Positions 22,990 to 34,737 of a stretch of 64,000 nt of DNA are shown here, piece after piece (the first letter of the stretch is position 1; each line of letters opens with the position of its first letter). The DNA comes from Isoetes taiwanensis (Eukaryota > Streptophyta > Lycopodiopsida > Isoetales > Isoetaceae). The stretch spans positions 3,456,563 through 3,520,562 of the forward strand of contig JAJEKV010000020.1 in assembly GCA_021234155.1 (NCBI GenBank). Reading direction: 5' to 3'. Below the pieces are notes generated by a model. The model ran no database searches. It had not been told where the DNA came from and saw nothing but the letters and a program-made list of their open reading frames with translations. Both the position numbers and the translations under genes were made by a program.

Positions 22990-24060
22990 GACTACCCATC
23001 AAACTCCTTCATAAACTCGGGTATTGCTTCTCCAAGTCTTGCTTCAATACCCATGTCGCATCTTCCACTGTAAGTGCTTCCACTTAACCAAATATTGGAG
23101 GAACTGGACCTCCTAGTCTTCTTTGAATGACTTATCAAGAAGCAATTCAGTGCACTATTTCTACTTGCTCCTCCGCCATTTCCAACAAGGTTGGAGTGTC
23201 TAAAACCTCCCTCGTGGTTAGGATTGTGCCTTTTAATAAACTTACGTGGAAGACCTTGTGGACCTTAAGATGGGCCGGAAGATCCAACTTGTAGGCTTGA
23301 GAGCCCACTCTCCCAAAATCTTGAACGGACCAGCCCACCTAGGGGCAAGCTTCTTGCAGCTCCCAATCCGCAGCCTTTGGCTTGCTTCACCTTGATCTTC
23401 AACCAAACGGTATCGCCCACCTTAAACTCCCCTTACGGTCCCTGTGGTTGCCGGCTACACTCTTTCTCATTTAACTTCTTGCTGCCAATAAATAACCCCT
23501 TACTTCCTCTACTAGCACGATATCCCCTAACATCTCTGGCTGATACTTCTACCTTGGACACGTGATTGTGCCGTATCCCGGGTTAAGCACCGGTACCCGT
23601 AATTTACCATAAAAGGAGACATCCGAGATGACTCCCCGCTTGGCACCGTAGGCGAATTCCACCAAGTGGATGTACTCATCCCACTTGGATTGCTTGTTCC
23701 ACACATAGCTCGGCATGTCTTCAATGATCCGATTCGGCCCCTCCCAGTCCGCCATCTGCTTGGGGATGATATGCCGTGCTCATGGAGAGCTTCGTCTCAA
23801 TGGTGCTGAAGAGGTCCCGCCGTAAGGCACTCATAAACTTGGAATCCCTATCGATATTATCTCCCAGGCATGCCATGGAGTCCTAAAATCTCCCTTACAA
23901 ATAACTTGGCAAGATCTAATGCGTGTCGAAGAGTCTTGCAAGGCACAAAATGTGCCATCTTAGATAACTTATCTACGACCACCATCAATGCATCCTTGCC
24001 TCAAGAGTTCTAGGAGACCTCGTGATGAAATCCATGCTTATGACCTCCCACTTTGCATTT
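22990..24060 (-). pseudogene. Chromovirus integrase with C-terminal chromodomain, degenerate
   Basis: Minus-strand pieces in order: GKDALMVVVDKLSKMAHFVP (integrase core, first catalytic Asp region, about 23930-23990); NRIIEDMPSYVWNKQSKWDE with YIHLVEFAYG (about 23640-23730); YKLDLPAHLKVHKVFHVSLL (C-terminal GPY/F-type region, about 23230-23290); then QYLVKWKHL and VEDATWVLKQDLEKQYPS (about 23040-23120), the YLVKWKGY...EEATWE signature of a chromodomain. The domain would steer integration to marked chromatin. Several stops and frameshifts make it non-functional as read. Confidence 0.8.
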
Positions 24061-24289
24061 GGCACCCCCAATGGCTCAAGAGCACCTGAACTGGTTGTTC
24101 GCTTTGGTCTCCGACATAACCGGCAATCCCGAATATATGCAGCTATCTCCGCTTTCATTCCTGGCCGGCGTAGCTACTTCAATCTTGAAATAGGTCTTCA
24201 TGAAGCCAAAGATGCCCTATATTGGGCTGTTATGTGTGTCATGAAGAATTAGCTTCCTTACCCCCCGATGATTCTGCACACACAACTTA

Positions 24290-25450
24290 TGCTTGTGATA
24301 CAACAGTTGCCTTCCTTCTTATAATGCTTGAAGGCTTCCCCGCCCTTATCTGCTCTCGCTTCCTTTGAAAGGCTTTCCCATACCTCCTTGAAGTCCACAT
24401 CCGCTGGCAAGGACTCCTCAATCTTCTTGCCAAACTCACTAAAGAGTGGAAATCGACATTACAATGCGCCCTTGTCCGAAATGGTCTCCCGAGAGGGCAT
24501 CTCGCTACAACATTAAGCTTGCCGCTTATACATAATATCAAAATCATACTCCTCAAGGAATTCCATCCACCTCCTTTGCCTTAAGTTGAGGAGTGGTCGG
24601 GTGAAAAGATACCGGCGGCTCGTGATCGCAAGATCCAACCAAACTTCCTTCCCAAAGAGATAATGCCTCCATATCCTCAATGCCCCGACAATGGCTAGCA
24701 GCCCCGATCATGGGTTGGGTATGCTGTTCTATTGCCGCTCATATTCTTCGAGTCAGAGGGCGACTACCCTTCCTTCTTGCATCAAGACCACCTCGCTATC
24801 TTGCTTTGCATCTCTGCTACCAACTTATCTTTACTCGATCCGGAGAACAAGCACCGGTGCTGTTGTTAAGGCCTTTTAAGCTTCTCAAAAGAAGCTTGAC
24901 TTTCTAACCAATGGCTAGCCCAATCTTAATCTTCTTGGCCTTAGTGAGGTCCTGGCTGCAGGGGACGCCCACTTAGCAAAGTCCTTCACTTAACTTTCTC
25001 AGTATCCCGCCAACCCGAAAGCTTCTTAGTTCTCGCCACATTCCTTGAGCTGGCCAATCGACTATTGCCTCAATCTTAGATGGATCTGTGGAGATTCCTG
25101 ATGTTACTACATGCCCCAAGTACTCCACTCTACTGCTGCAAAGTGGCACTTAGAGAGCTTCCCATACAACCGATGACGCCTCAACTTCTCCAACACTTTC
25201 CCCGAGATGCCGACAATGCTCCTCAAGGGACTTGTCAGATTAGATGTCGTCAAGAAGACAATAACAAACTCATCCAAGAAGTCTCAAGATGTCGCTCATG
25301 AGGCGATAAACGCTGCCGGAGCATTTGATAGTCCAAAGGGCATTATCAGAACTCAAAGTGACCATACCGCTGCTCCGAAAGCGGTCTTATGGATATCCTC
25401 TTTTTAATTCTTATCCGATGGTATCCTGACCTCAAATCGATTTTAGAGAA
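24290..25450 (-). pseudogene. Chromovirus reverse transcriptase and RNase H, degenerate
   Basis: On the minus strand VLIMPFGLSNAPAAF (25305-25349) is the classic Ty3 RT block. Just downstream, DEFVIVFL runs into an acg aca tc sequence at 25240-25256 where FLDDI is expected; one missing G destroys the catalytic Asp pair in frame. Further down, CISGKLNVVARCPLGRPF near 24490-24530 corresponds to the RNase H end (YKKGKxNVVADALSRR). The polyprotein is frameshifted throughout. Confidence 0.8.
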
Positions 25451-26189
25451 TACCTTTGCTCCTTTGTAACCGGTCCATTAGGTCATCTCGCCTTTGGCAA
25501 TGCATATTTATTCTTTATCGCCCGCTTATTAAGTCGGGCGATAGTCTATGCACATTCTTAAGCTCCCATCTTTCTTCTTGACAAAGAGTATAGGTGTTCA
25601 AAGGAGACACACTTGCTCTTATAAATCCAAGCTCGAGCAATTCTTGCAGCCGCTTTTGAGCTCAATCAATTCGATGCTCATTCTATATGGCTTTTACCGG
25701 TAGGCTTTCAGATCCCGAGCCAATGTGATCTCACATTCCACACCCCTATAAGGTGGTACCGCCGGATTTCATCCCCGAAATACATCCTTGAACTCAAATA
25801 AGCCTTGCTATCCGCCTCGGCAGCCATTTCCCTTTGGGTCACTTCCATCCCCGCTTGCTCGCTCAACCCGATTCCATCCTCAAGATGTAATCCACCTTAT
25901 TCCTTTCTATACTCTTCCTTAACCGCTTCAAAGAAATACACCGCATAGGAGAATCTAGCTTTACCTTTCACTATCAACTTGTCGCCATTTGGTGCCGCCA
26001 TGGTGACTTCATTCCGTCGCAATCAATCATGGCTTTGGCCGGCTTCAAAAATTCCATCCCCACTATCGATCATATCTTCCGATGTCCATGACTTCGCCCC
26101 CCATCGGCCACTTAGCCCCACTAAGGTCTATGTCAAAGGTGATCCTCCTCCCCTTAGTGTGCCGAATGGCTTTTTTGCCATAGCACCGG

Positions 26190-26290
26190 CCTTGGCTTAG
26201 ACTTCAATACCTTGTTCTTCATTAGAGCAGCCAATCTAGGAGATGCAAAATTATGAGAGCTACCTGTATCTATGAGGACTACATAAGGAT
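26190..26290 (-). pseudogene. Chromovirus retropepsin active-site region
   Basis: The minus strand reads VLIDTGSSHNFASPRLAALM, with the catalytic D-T-G at 26262-26270. This is the standard plant Ty3 protease motif (ALIDSGASHNFIS). The surrounding frame is short because of nearby indels. Confidence 0.85.
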
Positions 26291-26449
26291 TACTATCTAT
26301 GATCCCATCAGCCGCGATGACAGCTTGATCGCTTAAATCACCGACTCAATGTTTGCACATATGTGACACTCACCATCTATGAAGTCCTCGGGCCTCCGCT
26401 GGTCATCGCCCCCGGCCCGCTTCGGGGAGTCCCAATCCAAGAGTTCTCG

Positions 26450-27650
26450 CCAAGGCTGACCGCATGATCTAATGGACAATCATGTGTTCGGTGCCCTGGG
26501 CCGGAAGCACCAAACATAGCTTTTTCTCAATGCATTCCTCGCCTTTTCCTTCGGCAGACCGGTCTAGGAGACGCTTTAAGAGCCGCCCCGATGCATTCTG
26601 CGTGGCTTACGGTCCCCAAAAGCTTTGCTCGACCCTTACCTTGTTTGCCGACTCCCGATGGTGTAGCCGCTGATTGCTTACCCCGATATTGTCCCCGAGC
26701 ACGCCTCGAACTCTTACCCCCCGGTTGGTCGCTTCTGCTGGAGTTGCCGGTGCCTCCTCCAAACTTATAGCTTTTATCTTCTACTCAAGAACCGACCTTG
26801 GGTTGATTGCTCTAACAAGCCTCTTGATATTGCTGTTCAACCCTCAATGTAAGTATCCACGGCTTGCCTCTCCGAGACTCCAGAACATGCGTACCGAGCC
26901 TCATAAATTCTTCTCAGATACTTAGCCACCGATAAACTACCCCCGATTCAACTCAGTAAAACTGCTGGATCTCGTTTACTAGTATGAGACCTTGGCACAT
27001 AGTGCTTATGCGGAAAGCCTTGTCAAGGTCTTAAACCTGCAGCTTGTTCCTCTTCAAATTTTGTTGGATTTAGCATATCCCTTCCACCAGATCCTTTGCC
27101 GGTCCAATAAGGTTAGTCAGTAGCGACTTTCCCTATGTCCTTGTCTTTCATACCGTATGAGTTGCCAAATTCTTCCATTTCATCAAGCCATGCTTCAGCC
27201 TCCCATGCCCCGATCTGCCTTTCCCCTCGAAACTCGCGGCCGAAGCTTCTTTGTCTTCCATACATTGCTCATAGCACTATCCACCTTTTTCCTCGATAAT
27301 CACCTTGCCTTTTCTTGCTCTTTTCCTTGCTTTAGGTGTGCTGTGACCGACCTTCGAGCTAGAGCTGTCCCTCACCGGAAGAGCAGCCCCGATGAGCCGG
27401 AGCTAGATGATGATGGGCCCCGGGTTCTCCTCTTCCTTCTCCTATCCCCGACGTTCCCTCGTTGCCCTCCCCTTCCTCGCCGAGGGACTTCGCCACCACC
27501 CTAAAACAAGGTGGAGGTGGAGGGCCATCTTCCCTGCATTCATGAGAGGTGTCGCCCAGCTTGATGAGGTGTTGCATCCGGTTCCTCATCCGCACCAACC
27601 TTTATGCTGATCGCCTCGTGACATATCCCCGCTCAACATCTTCTTGTTCC
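26450..27650 (-). pseudogene. Chromovirus gag, degenerate
   Basis: From about 27600 the minus strand gives MVRMRNRMQHLIKLGD, then, across indels, fragments resembling the retrotransposon gag body (LRRIYEARYACSGVSERQAV, DTYIEG). A degenerate CCHC knuckle lies near 26490-26520 (GASGPGHRTHDCP, first Cys pair lost or shifted). The gene sits between the pre-gag region and the protease, as expected. Confidence 0.6.
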
Positions 27651-27941
27651 CTCGCCAAACAAATTCCTTGGTACCCAATTGCGGTCGGTGCCGATCTTGA
27701 GATCCCGTGACTTGAATTCCTTTGCCGCAAGGATTGATCATCAATACATTTTATTTGGGTTAGATGTTGATCAATTTTACTTGCAAATTGAATTATCTTT
27801 AGTTATAAGAAATCATACAAAGCCTTACATTGACAAAACAGTTAATAGTCATTAATACATAAGGATTACATGATAAAGTAGATATATCTTAGCACAATGG
27901 GTACAAGAAACATTTAGCACAAACTTAAGAAAATTTTACAA

Positions 27942-30500
27942 CTATTCAAAGGCCTCCCGAAAGCCCTCAAGAAGTTCTTGACATCCCCGAACCCGGAGGC
28001 CTTTGCCGAGGTTGCGCAAGATGTTCCTCGTTGATCTTCCTTCAAGTGCTCGGGCCATCTCTGGTTCCGGGAGTTCTGGTGCCGTTGCTGCTACCACTGA
28101 AAGTGTTGCATCCCTAAGGTGCCCTCTCGCAAAGTCGAGGCAATGGAGCGACCCGCCTGCTGAAAAGAATGATGTGATCGGCATGGGCGATATCTTCGAA
28201 AGTGCTGCCCGGCCCGAAAAGCTTATGAGAAGTGCCACGGATTCTTCCCCTTGGGCTGAACTCCTTGTGGAAGACTATCATTTGCCCTTGGCCGAGGGTC
28301 GGAAGATAGTAGCGGCGTCAGCGCCCTTCCCTACGCCTCCGATCCAAGGCCCTTCCTTTGAGCCGCTTCGCCGTAGGCATCCACCGCCATAAGGTCTTCA
28401 TGATCCCTCCACATGCCGGTTGCTTGTCCAAGTTAATGCCGCTGACCCTTCCCTCATGCTCCTGGCTCGAATCGGGTGGGTTTGAGCTTGGGCCCTTCCC
28501 CGGTTTGTAGAGTGTGCTCAGATCTGCTGAACTCCTCCTCCGAGATGATAGGCTCTCGCCGTCGATAGATCTCCCTTATCTGGGCCGATAGGCTGCTATA
28601 TCCGACATTGTCTCCCCAAAGATAAGAGTGTCTCCGCCACCCCTTGGAATCTCCGGTATGAGTAGTCGATGATGTCTCATGTTCTTCCCGTGTGCTATCA
28701 TGCCCAAGAGCTCGCCGATTCAAGACCCTCGCTCTCGACAAGGGACAAATTGAGGATGTCATTTGCAAAAATGTACTCCTCCCCGGCGATGACTATCGGG
28801 CGACAAGGCCGTGATGCCAACCGGTGGGTTTCCAGAAATTTCTCCACGCCGCCGCCATGCCTCGACGCATACCTCCGCATTCTTGTTGCCTCCCTGCTCT
28901 CCCATTCGGGTTCTCGCCTCCCCTAGCTGTTCGTAGTCTTCATGGATTCTCAGAGATGGTGCCCCCGACGCCGTCGTCGTAATATTCGTGAGGCTGAGGG
29001 ACTCTATATTCGTGATTTGATCCCCGGGCCCTACTGTATCGAAAGGGCGCTAAGTCTAAGGGCTGAAATGAGGGTTCCCCTACTTTGTTGATTGACTTAT
29101 AGTGCATGAAGAGGGCAAGGGTCATGTCGAGTTGAAAGGTACCTATGCCTATTATGTCTCGGCAGTCATGTAATCGCATGGTCCTAGTCCTATCCCATAG
29201 TCGCTTCTTGCCTTTGGATCCTGCCAGCTCTCACCTAAGGCTTGGGTAAGTGTCTCAAGAGAAACCCAATTCCCTCCCCTAGGAGGCGCCTAACTTTCCA
29301 AGGCGACCTCGGCCGGGTCATATTGGCACATAATGTCCGTGTAGTAGGGTGTTCTAGTCAAAGTTAGCGTGAAGATCAAACAAGTGATCAAACACGAGAA
29401 GGCTTGATCTATCGAAGCACATGGATATGGTCGGCAAAGATTGTACCATCTCTCAAAGTTGCCGGGCCATTGAGCAGAAAGGGTGTAGAAAATGGCTTGC
29501 AAAGATCGCTGGAGGATCGTAAAATCGCCTAAGGGGCCGGGAGCAGCTTAGTAGGAAGGAAAATGGCAAATGAGACCTATTTTTATAGACTATGGGTGAC
29601 CTCTGGTTTGTGCAAAAGGTGCTTACCTAAGACGACCTTGGTTCTATGGCTCTGGGTGTCCAAATGAACTACCATGAAGTGCAAACTTAAGCAAAACAAA
29701 GCAAGAAACACTACATGGCAATTTGTTGGATCAAATTTGGCTAATTTGGGCCAAAGATGGCCCGACCCGGGTGAATCCGCGCGGATGGCCTCCGCGTCGC
29801 GGACGCAGACGCATTTGGCGGCTGCTCTCGCCTGTTGGTCTGCTTTTGGGGCCAATTTTTGGCCAATTTAGGGAATTTGGAGATGCTAATATGGCTAATT
29901 GGGCCAATTCTAACCTAACTAGCAACTTATTTTGAGCAAAACTGACACCAAAAAGCATGTTTTTGGGGGTAGGCAGTGAATCCATGAACGCCACGCCACC
30001 TCGGGGACGCTAGAGGCCATTGGCGCTGCCTCACCCGACCGGCCAAATTTTGCATTTTTGATGATTTTTTGCCAAAATTTTGTTGTAGTCATGATTTCTA
30101 GGGTGTTTCTAGGCATGCTATGAAGAATTCTACCACAATTGGGTTCTATTTCCTATCTTTCAAGCATACAATATTTTTCTAATTTACAGAGGGAAAATGA
30201 CTTTTATTTTAATAAGAAACATAGTTACATGAAAATTTTAATTCTTCTACAAAATTTACAAAATTTGAGGCCTAGGGCCTCTCCTCGATTCTCCGTGCTA
30301 AGTGGATGTCCTTCGCATGAGGGTTACCCGCTTAGCATGGATAGCGCAGGTTTCCCCTCGAAGAGCTGCACCAGCTTCTGCTTTGACCTCTTGCGGGAGT
30401 CCCGGTCATTAGAGGGGTAACCACCGTAATCGGTCCTAATCGCCGCAACACCTCTCTAAGGAGACGCCAAGGGCGCCTTTCTTATCGGGAGATTCGGTGC
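27942..30500 (-). pseudogene. Pre-gag region, second part: unrecognised ORF fragments and AT-rich spacers
   Basis: Minus-strand open pieces at 28940-29179, 28698-28880, 28454-28768 and 27942-28238 read like one broken protein (CRDIIGIGTFQLDMTLALFM; GEEYIFANDILNLSLVESEG; LSAQIREIYRRREPIISEEE; PEMARALEGRSTRNILRNLG). I do not recognise it. AT-rich spacers lie at 27720-27940 and 29870-30260. This segment lies between the first ORF and gag and has no counterpart in standard chromoviruses. It could be an extra ORF as in Ogre-type elements, or a nested insertion whose ends I cannot define. Confidence 0.4.
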
Positions 30501-30564
30501 ACATCCGAAGTGCCGGATCTCCTAAACACCCGGCGATGTGCTATTTGGCCCGTGGTGAACCCTC

Positions 30565-31351
30565 TTAGGTTTTTCCGCCTCCTCGGGGGGTGGCTTGGGC
30601 TGGTTCTTCTTCGCCCTCTGCCCACCACGACGGCCACATTCCTCCTCCTCTGCCGGCAATACACTCATTGTACCTGCGGCCCAACGACGAAGGTACTCCC
30701 CGGTATGCCACCATCTTCCGCTTGAACTCCGGTCTGTTTGGAGCGCGAATGCCCGCCTCCCCTACCTTTTGTTTCTTCACCACCTTAGGTGGTTCCGGCC
30801 ACTTAGGGTAGGGTGGCCTAAGCGTCGGGTCCTGCTGCCCCTCCTCCTCCTCTTCCCCTCCACTTGAGGCTCCTCCTCCTGGCGGGGCTCTTGAATAAAC
30901 GGCGGTCCCATGAGGCCCGCGTTCCTTCTCTTCGTCGCCTCTCCTGCTCCCTCGGCTCCCTCTCCCGCTCCCCTTCTTCTGGCGGCCCTCTCCTCCGCCC
31001 ACTCTGCTACTTTTTCCTTTCCCTTCTTCTTGGGCCTTTGAAGGTCCCGCTTCCCCTCCACCCTCTTTGCTCAGCTGCTCCTCCACCTCTTCTTCCACCT
31101 CGGTGTCCGAGGGCCGAAATGGAGGACTTCGCCCGGTCCTCTGAGTACTGCCCGATGGAGAACTGCTTTGGGAGTCTCTCCTCGTCATGGAAGGAGGCTT
31201 CACCGCTTCTTCTTTCTTCTGGGGAAGCTCCTCTTCCCCTTTCTTGGGTCGGAGGTGCTCCTGATCTTCTTCACATGTCGCCTGTCACCGCTGCCATGGA
31301 GAGGGTAGGTCTTGTTCCAGGCTTCCTGTAGGTTTGTTTGGTGCGAGCCAT
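30565..31351 (-). pseudogene. Pre-gag ORF with histone H3-like N-terminus (MARTKQT-Y-RK)
   Basis: The first ORF after the PBS and a leader of about 580 bases starts at ATG 31351 (minus). Its N-terminus is MARTKQTYRKPGTRPT, identical to histone H3 residues 1-6 after Met removal, with R8 and K9 also in register (A7 replaced by Y, S10 by P). A stop follows at codon 27, but one base out of frame the protein continues without interruption (EEDQEHLRPKKGEEELPQKK, then open from 31203 to 30565). The body is highly charged and low in complexity: Glu-rich, Gly/Arg/Lys-rich, then PPYPKWPEPPKVVKKQKVGE. No H3 fold follows. Function unknown; a chromatin-reader lure is an inference. Confidence 0.6.
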
Positions 31352-31929
31352 ATCTTATGGTTCAGAAAATGGGTGACGAAGGGCTGAGCAAGAGAGGGTT
31401 GGAGGTGAAGGGTTGGAGATGAAGGGTTGGAGAGAGAAAATGAGGTGTCAGATATTTAAAAAGGAGGGTCCCTGGGAATATTCTCCTACCATAATTACCC
31501 CTATTTATTAGCCCCCCCTTATTAATTACAAGATATTTAATTAATTATTTAACTATTAATGTATATATTAACCTATATTAATTGATATTATCTTTAAATT
31601 TTCGAATTTTTCTAATGGTTCGAAGTGCAATTTATGAATTTGCGCCATTTTTTTCACCTGGGTCTCCGATTGGCATGATTCTTCGACCCATTTTAGGTGA
31701 AATTTGATGCAGATGCATAATTTTCACTCCAAATTTACTAGAAGGTTCGCTTGACTCCCTCAAATCTTCGTCTAACACTTAGCCTAATTCCTGACCCACT
31801 ACCTAGGAGAAAAAATTTTCCCCCATTTTCGCGGTTCGATGGTGGAAATGTTTATTTCACACCCCTATAGGCCTGTTAGACTACTTCATGGTTATGGTCA
31901 GTGCTAGTTCTTGGTCAACCAAGAACATC

Positions 31930-31941
31930 GCTCTGATACCA
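31930..31941 (-). other. Primer binding site for initiator tRNA-Met
   Basis: On the minus strand TGGTATCAGAGC lies one base inside the right LTR. It is the standard plant PBS complementary to the 3' end of initiator tRNA-Met, and it fixes the orientation of the element. Confidence 0.95.
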
Positions 31942-31942
31942 T

Positions 31943-33560
31943 TGTGACGCTCCATGCTAAACATACGCCGGGCGGCATTACACTCGGCGAAATCCCCATC
32001 CGGCCAAAGAATCGCGATGGGCCCTTCGTCTACCCCGCACTCGGGGTGACTCTTAGTGCGGGAGGGAACACTGAAGGTGTCTTGCCCCTTCCCCTATGGG
32101 CTCCTATAACAGCGGAAGCGATAACACGTCAGAACTAGCATCAACATATACAAATACTACCTCGGAGGGTAGTGCATCACACATAAACCAATGCAAAGAT
32201 GATAATCACGAATCGTAAAACATGAGAGCTCCTACCCGCCTCACTGCGTAAGGAGGATGACCTGACCGCTAGGCCTCAAGATAGAGCAGCACCGAGTCAT
32301 GGCAATGGCGAGGCTGGCATAGAACAATGGCTAGGGTTGACCACTCCATCCGCCCCTCCCCGTGCATACTTTGCGGATGGGCTAGATCGGGCTCGACAGA
32401 CTCTAGCCTTCCTGATAACGCGCAATCCCATGGCATCACCCATCGACTACTCCAGGTTGCATCTCCCTCGTCCGATGAGGCGTGAAGGGTTGCATCTCCC
32501 CTTCCTGTGGTCTAGAGGTGCCGTGGGCGGCTAGAGAATCGCATGGCCACACGATCTGCACTGACCGAACCCCCAAAACGAGAGCCAAGCCAACACTTGC
32601 AGCTCTCGAGGCAGGGCAACACCATTGCCCCGAGGTGTCCTGACCCATGCTCGCCCACACGGGGTGACCACCATAAGCCTAGCCCACTATGGGATCCCCG
32701 GCCCCCCCTCCGGCAGTGGATCCTCCTCCACTTTCCCTCTAGCCCCGCTATCCGGTGCTTTGAGTCATATCATAGCCTCAATAGCCTGGGTGGGCTCCTA
32801 TGCACAAAGCCGCAACTAATAGGAACTAAGGGATCTACTCTAGGAGCATACTACATATGGCTCTAGGTCTCTACCCCTTCCCAATACAAGAGGAGCAAAC
32901 ATGATAAACCATCATCACATAATCAACACATCATGAGAATAATCATAAGAAGAACATCTTAACCTAATCATACAACTAACTAATAGTTAGGGTTCCTTGA
33001 TTAGGGTTCAAGATGTTGAATATGGGTTCTAGGATGGCTCTACTCTAGATACAAAATACTAGCACATCCGAATGCTAATCCCGGATGAGCTATCACAACT
33101 ACTATCCTACATACCGCTCCCTCGATGCTCTCCCTCCACATCCGGGCCTCCATGGTCTTCGACTACAAGTCATTGCTCCTACCCAAGAACGAGTCCCCCC
33201 GCTAGCTTTGCACCAGCCATGCCACAACAAATCGATGTTCAAAACGGGGTTTCAACGGTAGGTGAGTCTCCGGGTGCTAGGGGCTGGAAAGAGGTCTAGG
33301 TTAGGGTTTATGCCTATATAAGTTAGGTCCACCTAGGATGCCACGTGGCACCAATCGGGTGAGTCCTGTGTGGCGGTGCCCCAATAGGTTAAGGCCACGT
33401 GGATAATGGCTTAACCTATGGTTGGCTAAGTTATGAGAATAACTTAGCCATGCCCCCTAGTGCCACAATCTATGGTATACAAGGCTATGAAGATAGACTT
33501 GTATGGTGACGGATCCAGGAATATACGTATTTATGGCGTATATTCCCCTGGACCGTCACA
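31943..33560 (-). repeat. Right LTR (5' LTR of the chromovirus), 1,618 bp
   Basis: TGTGACG...CGTCACA termini; homologous along its whole length to 20457-22097. It is followed directly by the TGTAA target duplicate. Confidence 0.93.
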
Positions 33561-33703
33561 TGTAATTGGCTATCAATGTTGTAATTGTCTAATTGTCCCT
33601 AGTTGTTTATTTAGTTCCATGTACACTATATTGCATCTAAGAGTAGCGCAATCTTCAGCAACCTTTGTATTGGACTGAATCACGCAGAGTAGCCCGGACT
33701 TTC

Positions 33704-33875
33704 AATTATGATTGCATGCCAAACGCACTTGGAAAATGTGAAGAAAGGAAAAAAGCAACAAAGTTCAAAGCATGCATCTTTAGCCTGTCTTTAAATTCTA
33801 ATTGCATGACAAATGCACTTGGAAAGGGTGAAGAAAGGAGAAAAGCAACAAAGATCGAAGCATGCATCTCCTGTA
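33704..33875. repeat. Tandem duplication of about 90 bp
   Basis: The phrase gattgcatgccaaacgcact ... gcaacaaagttcaaagcatgcatc recurs about 90 bases later as aattgcatgacaaatgcact ... gcaacaaagatcgaagcatgcatc. Two degenerate copies, no coding role apparent. The rest of 33566-34560 shows nothing I can name. Confidence 0.75.
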
Positions 33876-34566
33876 TGCTCCTATGTATACTGATTTAGAG
33901 GCAATAGTGAAAAACTAACTACCCCATATTGTAATCTGCTACTTGTTCTAGTGTGCACCTTTTGATATTAATCATGGCAGGCAAAAGTGGAAAATAACTA
34001 CCCGTACGCACATTGTAATGTCCTACTTCCTCTAGTCTGCAACTTTTCATACTGAATCATCAACCTCTCTATGGCAAGACTTTGGAGGATGCTTCTCGCC
34101 CATCCGCAAGAGATCCATGCCATGCTTGAAGACTTTAAGTAATCCGATGAAGGGGCCTTCCTTGATTTTAATTGGAAATATTTTAAACAGTTGGAGAGGC
34201 TTTTTCAGATATTATATCATGCGTGCATATTGCAAGTTGTTGAATAACATATCGGAGAACCAATTGTACCTTGGTAAGAAGTGCACGAGACAATGAAGAG
34301 AGGAATTTCAATCAATGTTTTGGGGATGTACTTTTTTTGCTTCTGCAGACCTTCGACTTATCAATTAGCAACTCATAATGCTTGTATGAAAGCGTTCTAA
34401 TTTAAGGATCATGATCAAATATGTAGCATAATAACATGGGATTTTCTTTGTGTTTTTGTACGCTTTAGGTTTTCCTATGATTTCGTGATGTATTCAAATG
34501 GATGTACTAATGCATACATCTAGAGTGCACCATTTCTAAGCCATTGATTTTAGCCTTTTTTTTTCA

Positions 34567-34737
34567 ATGGTCAACAACCAATGGCTCACAATAAAAGCCC
34601 TTTTTTTGTGCGTGTGGTGCATAATGGTCAACAACCAATGGCTCACAACAAAAGCCCTCTTTTTGTGCGTGTGGTGCATAATAGTCAACAACCAATGGCT
34701 CACAACAAAAGCCCTCTTTTTGTGTGTGTGGTGCATA
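34567..34737. repeat. 57 bp tandem repeat, three copies
   Basis: Units begin at 34567, 34624 and 34681, each containing caacaaccaatggctcacaa followed by aaagccct, a T-run and gtgcgtgtggtgcat. They differ by a few bases. Since 57 is a multiple of three and the unit lacks stops in several frames, overlapping open frames arise on both strands. I regard these as artefacts of the repeat. Confidence 0.9.

Larger units (their letters stand above)
20457..33560 (-). mobile_element. Complete Ty3/gypsy chromovirus LTR retrotransposon, 13.1 kb
   Basis: The element is bounded by the 5 bp target duplication TGTAA (20452-20456 and 33561-33565). Both LTRs start TGTGACG and end CGTCACA. A PBS matching initiator tRNA-Met next to the right LTR and a PPT next to the left LTR show that it runs on the minus strand, so the right LTR is its 5' LTR. 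In element order: PBS, leader, pre-gag ORF (starts 31351), further pre-gag sequence, gag, protease, RT, RNase H, integrase, chromodomain, PPT. All coding parts are broken by indels. The presence of a chromodomain-like tail after integrase places it among chromoviruses. A pre-gag region of about 4.3 kb is unusual for that group. Confidence 0.93.

Noticed and set aside
28003-28392. Plus-strand 129-codon ORF inside the chromovirus
   Set aside because: It is antisense to the pre-gag coding region of a minus-strand element and has no motifs of its own.
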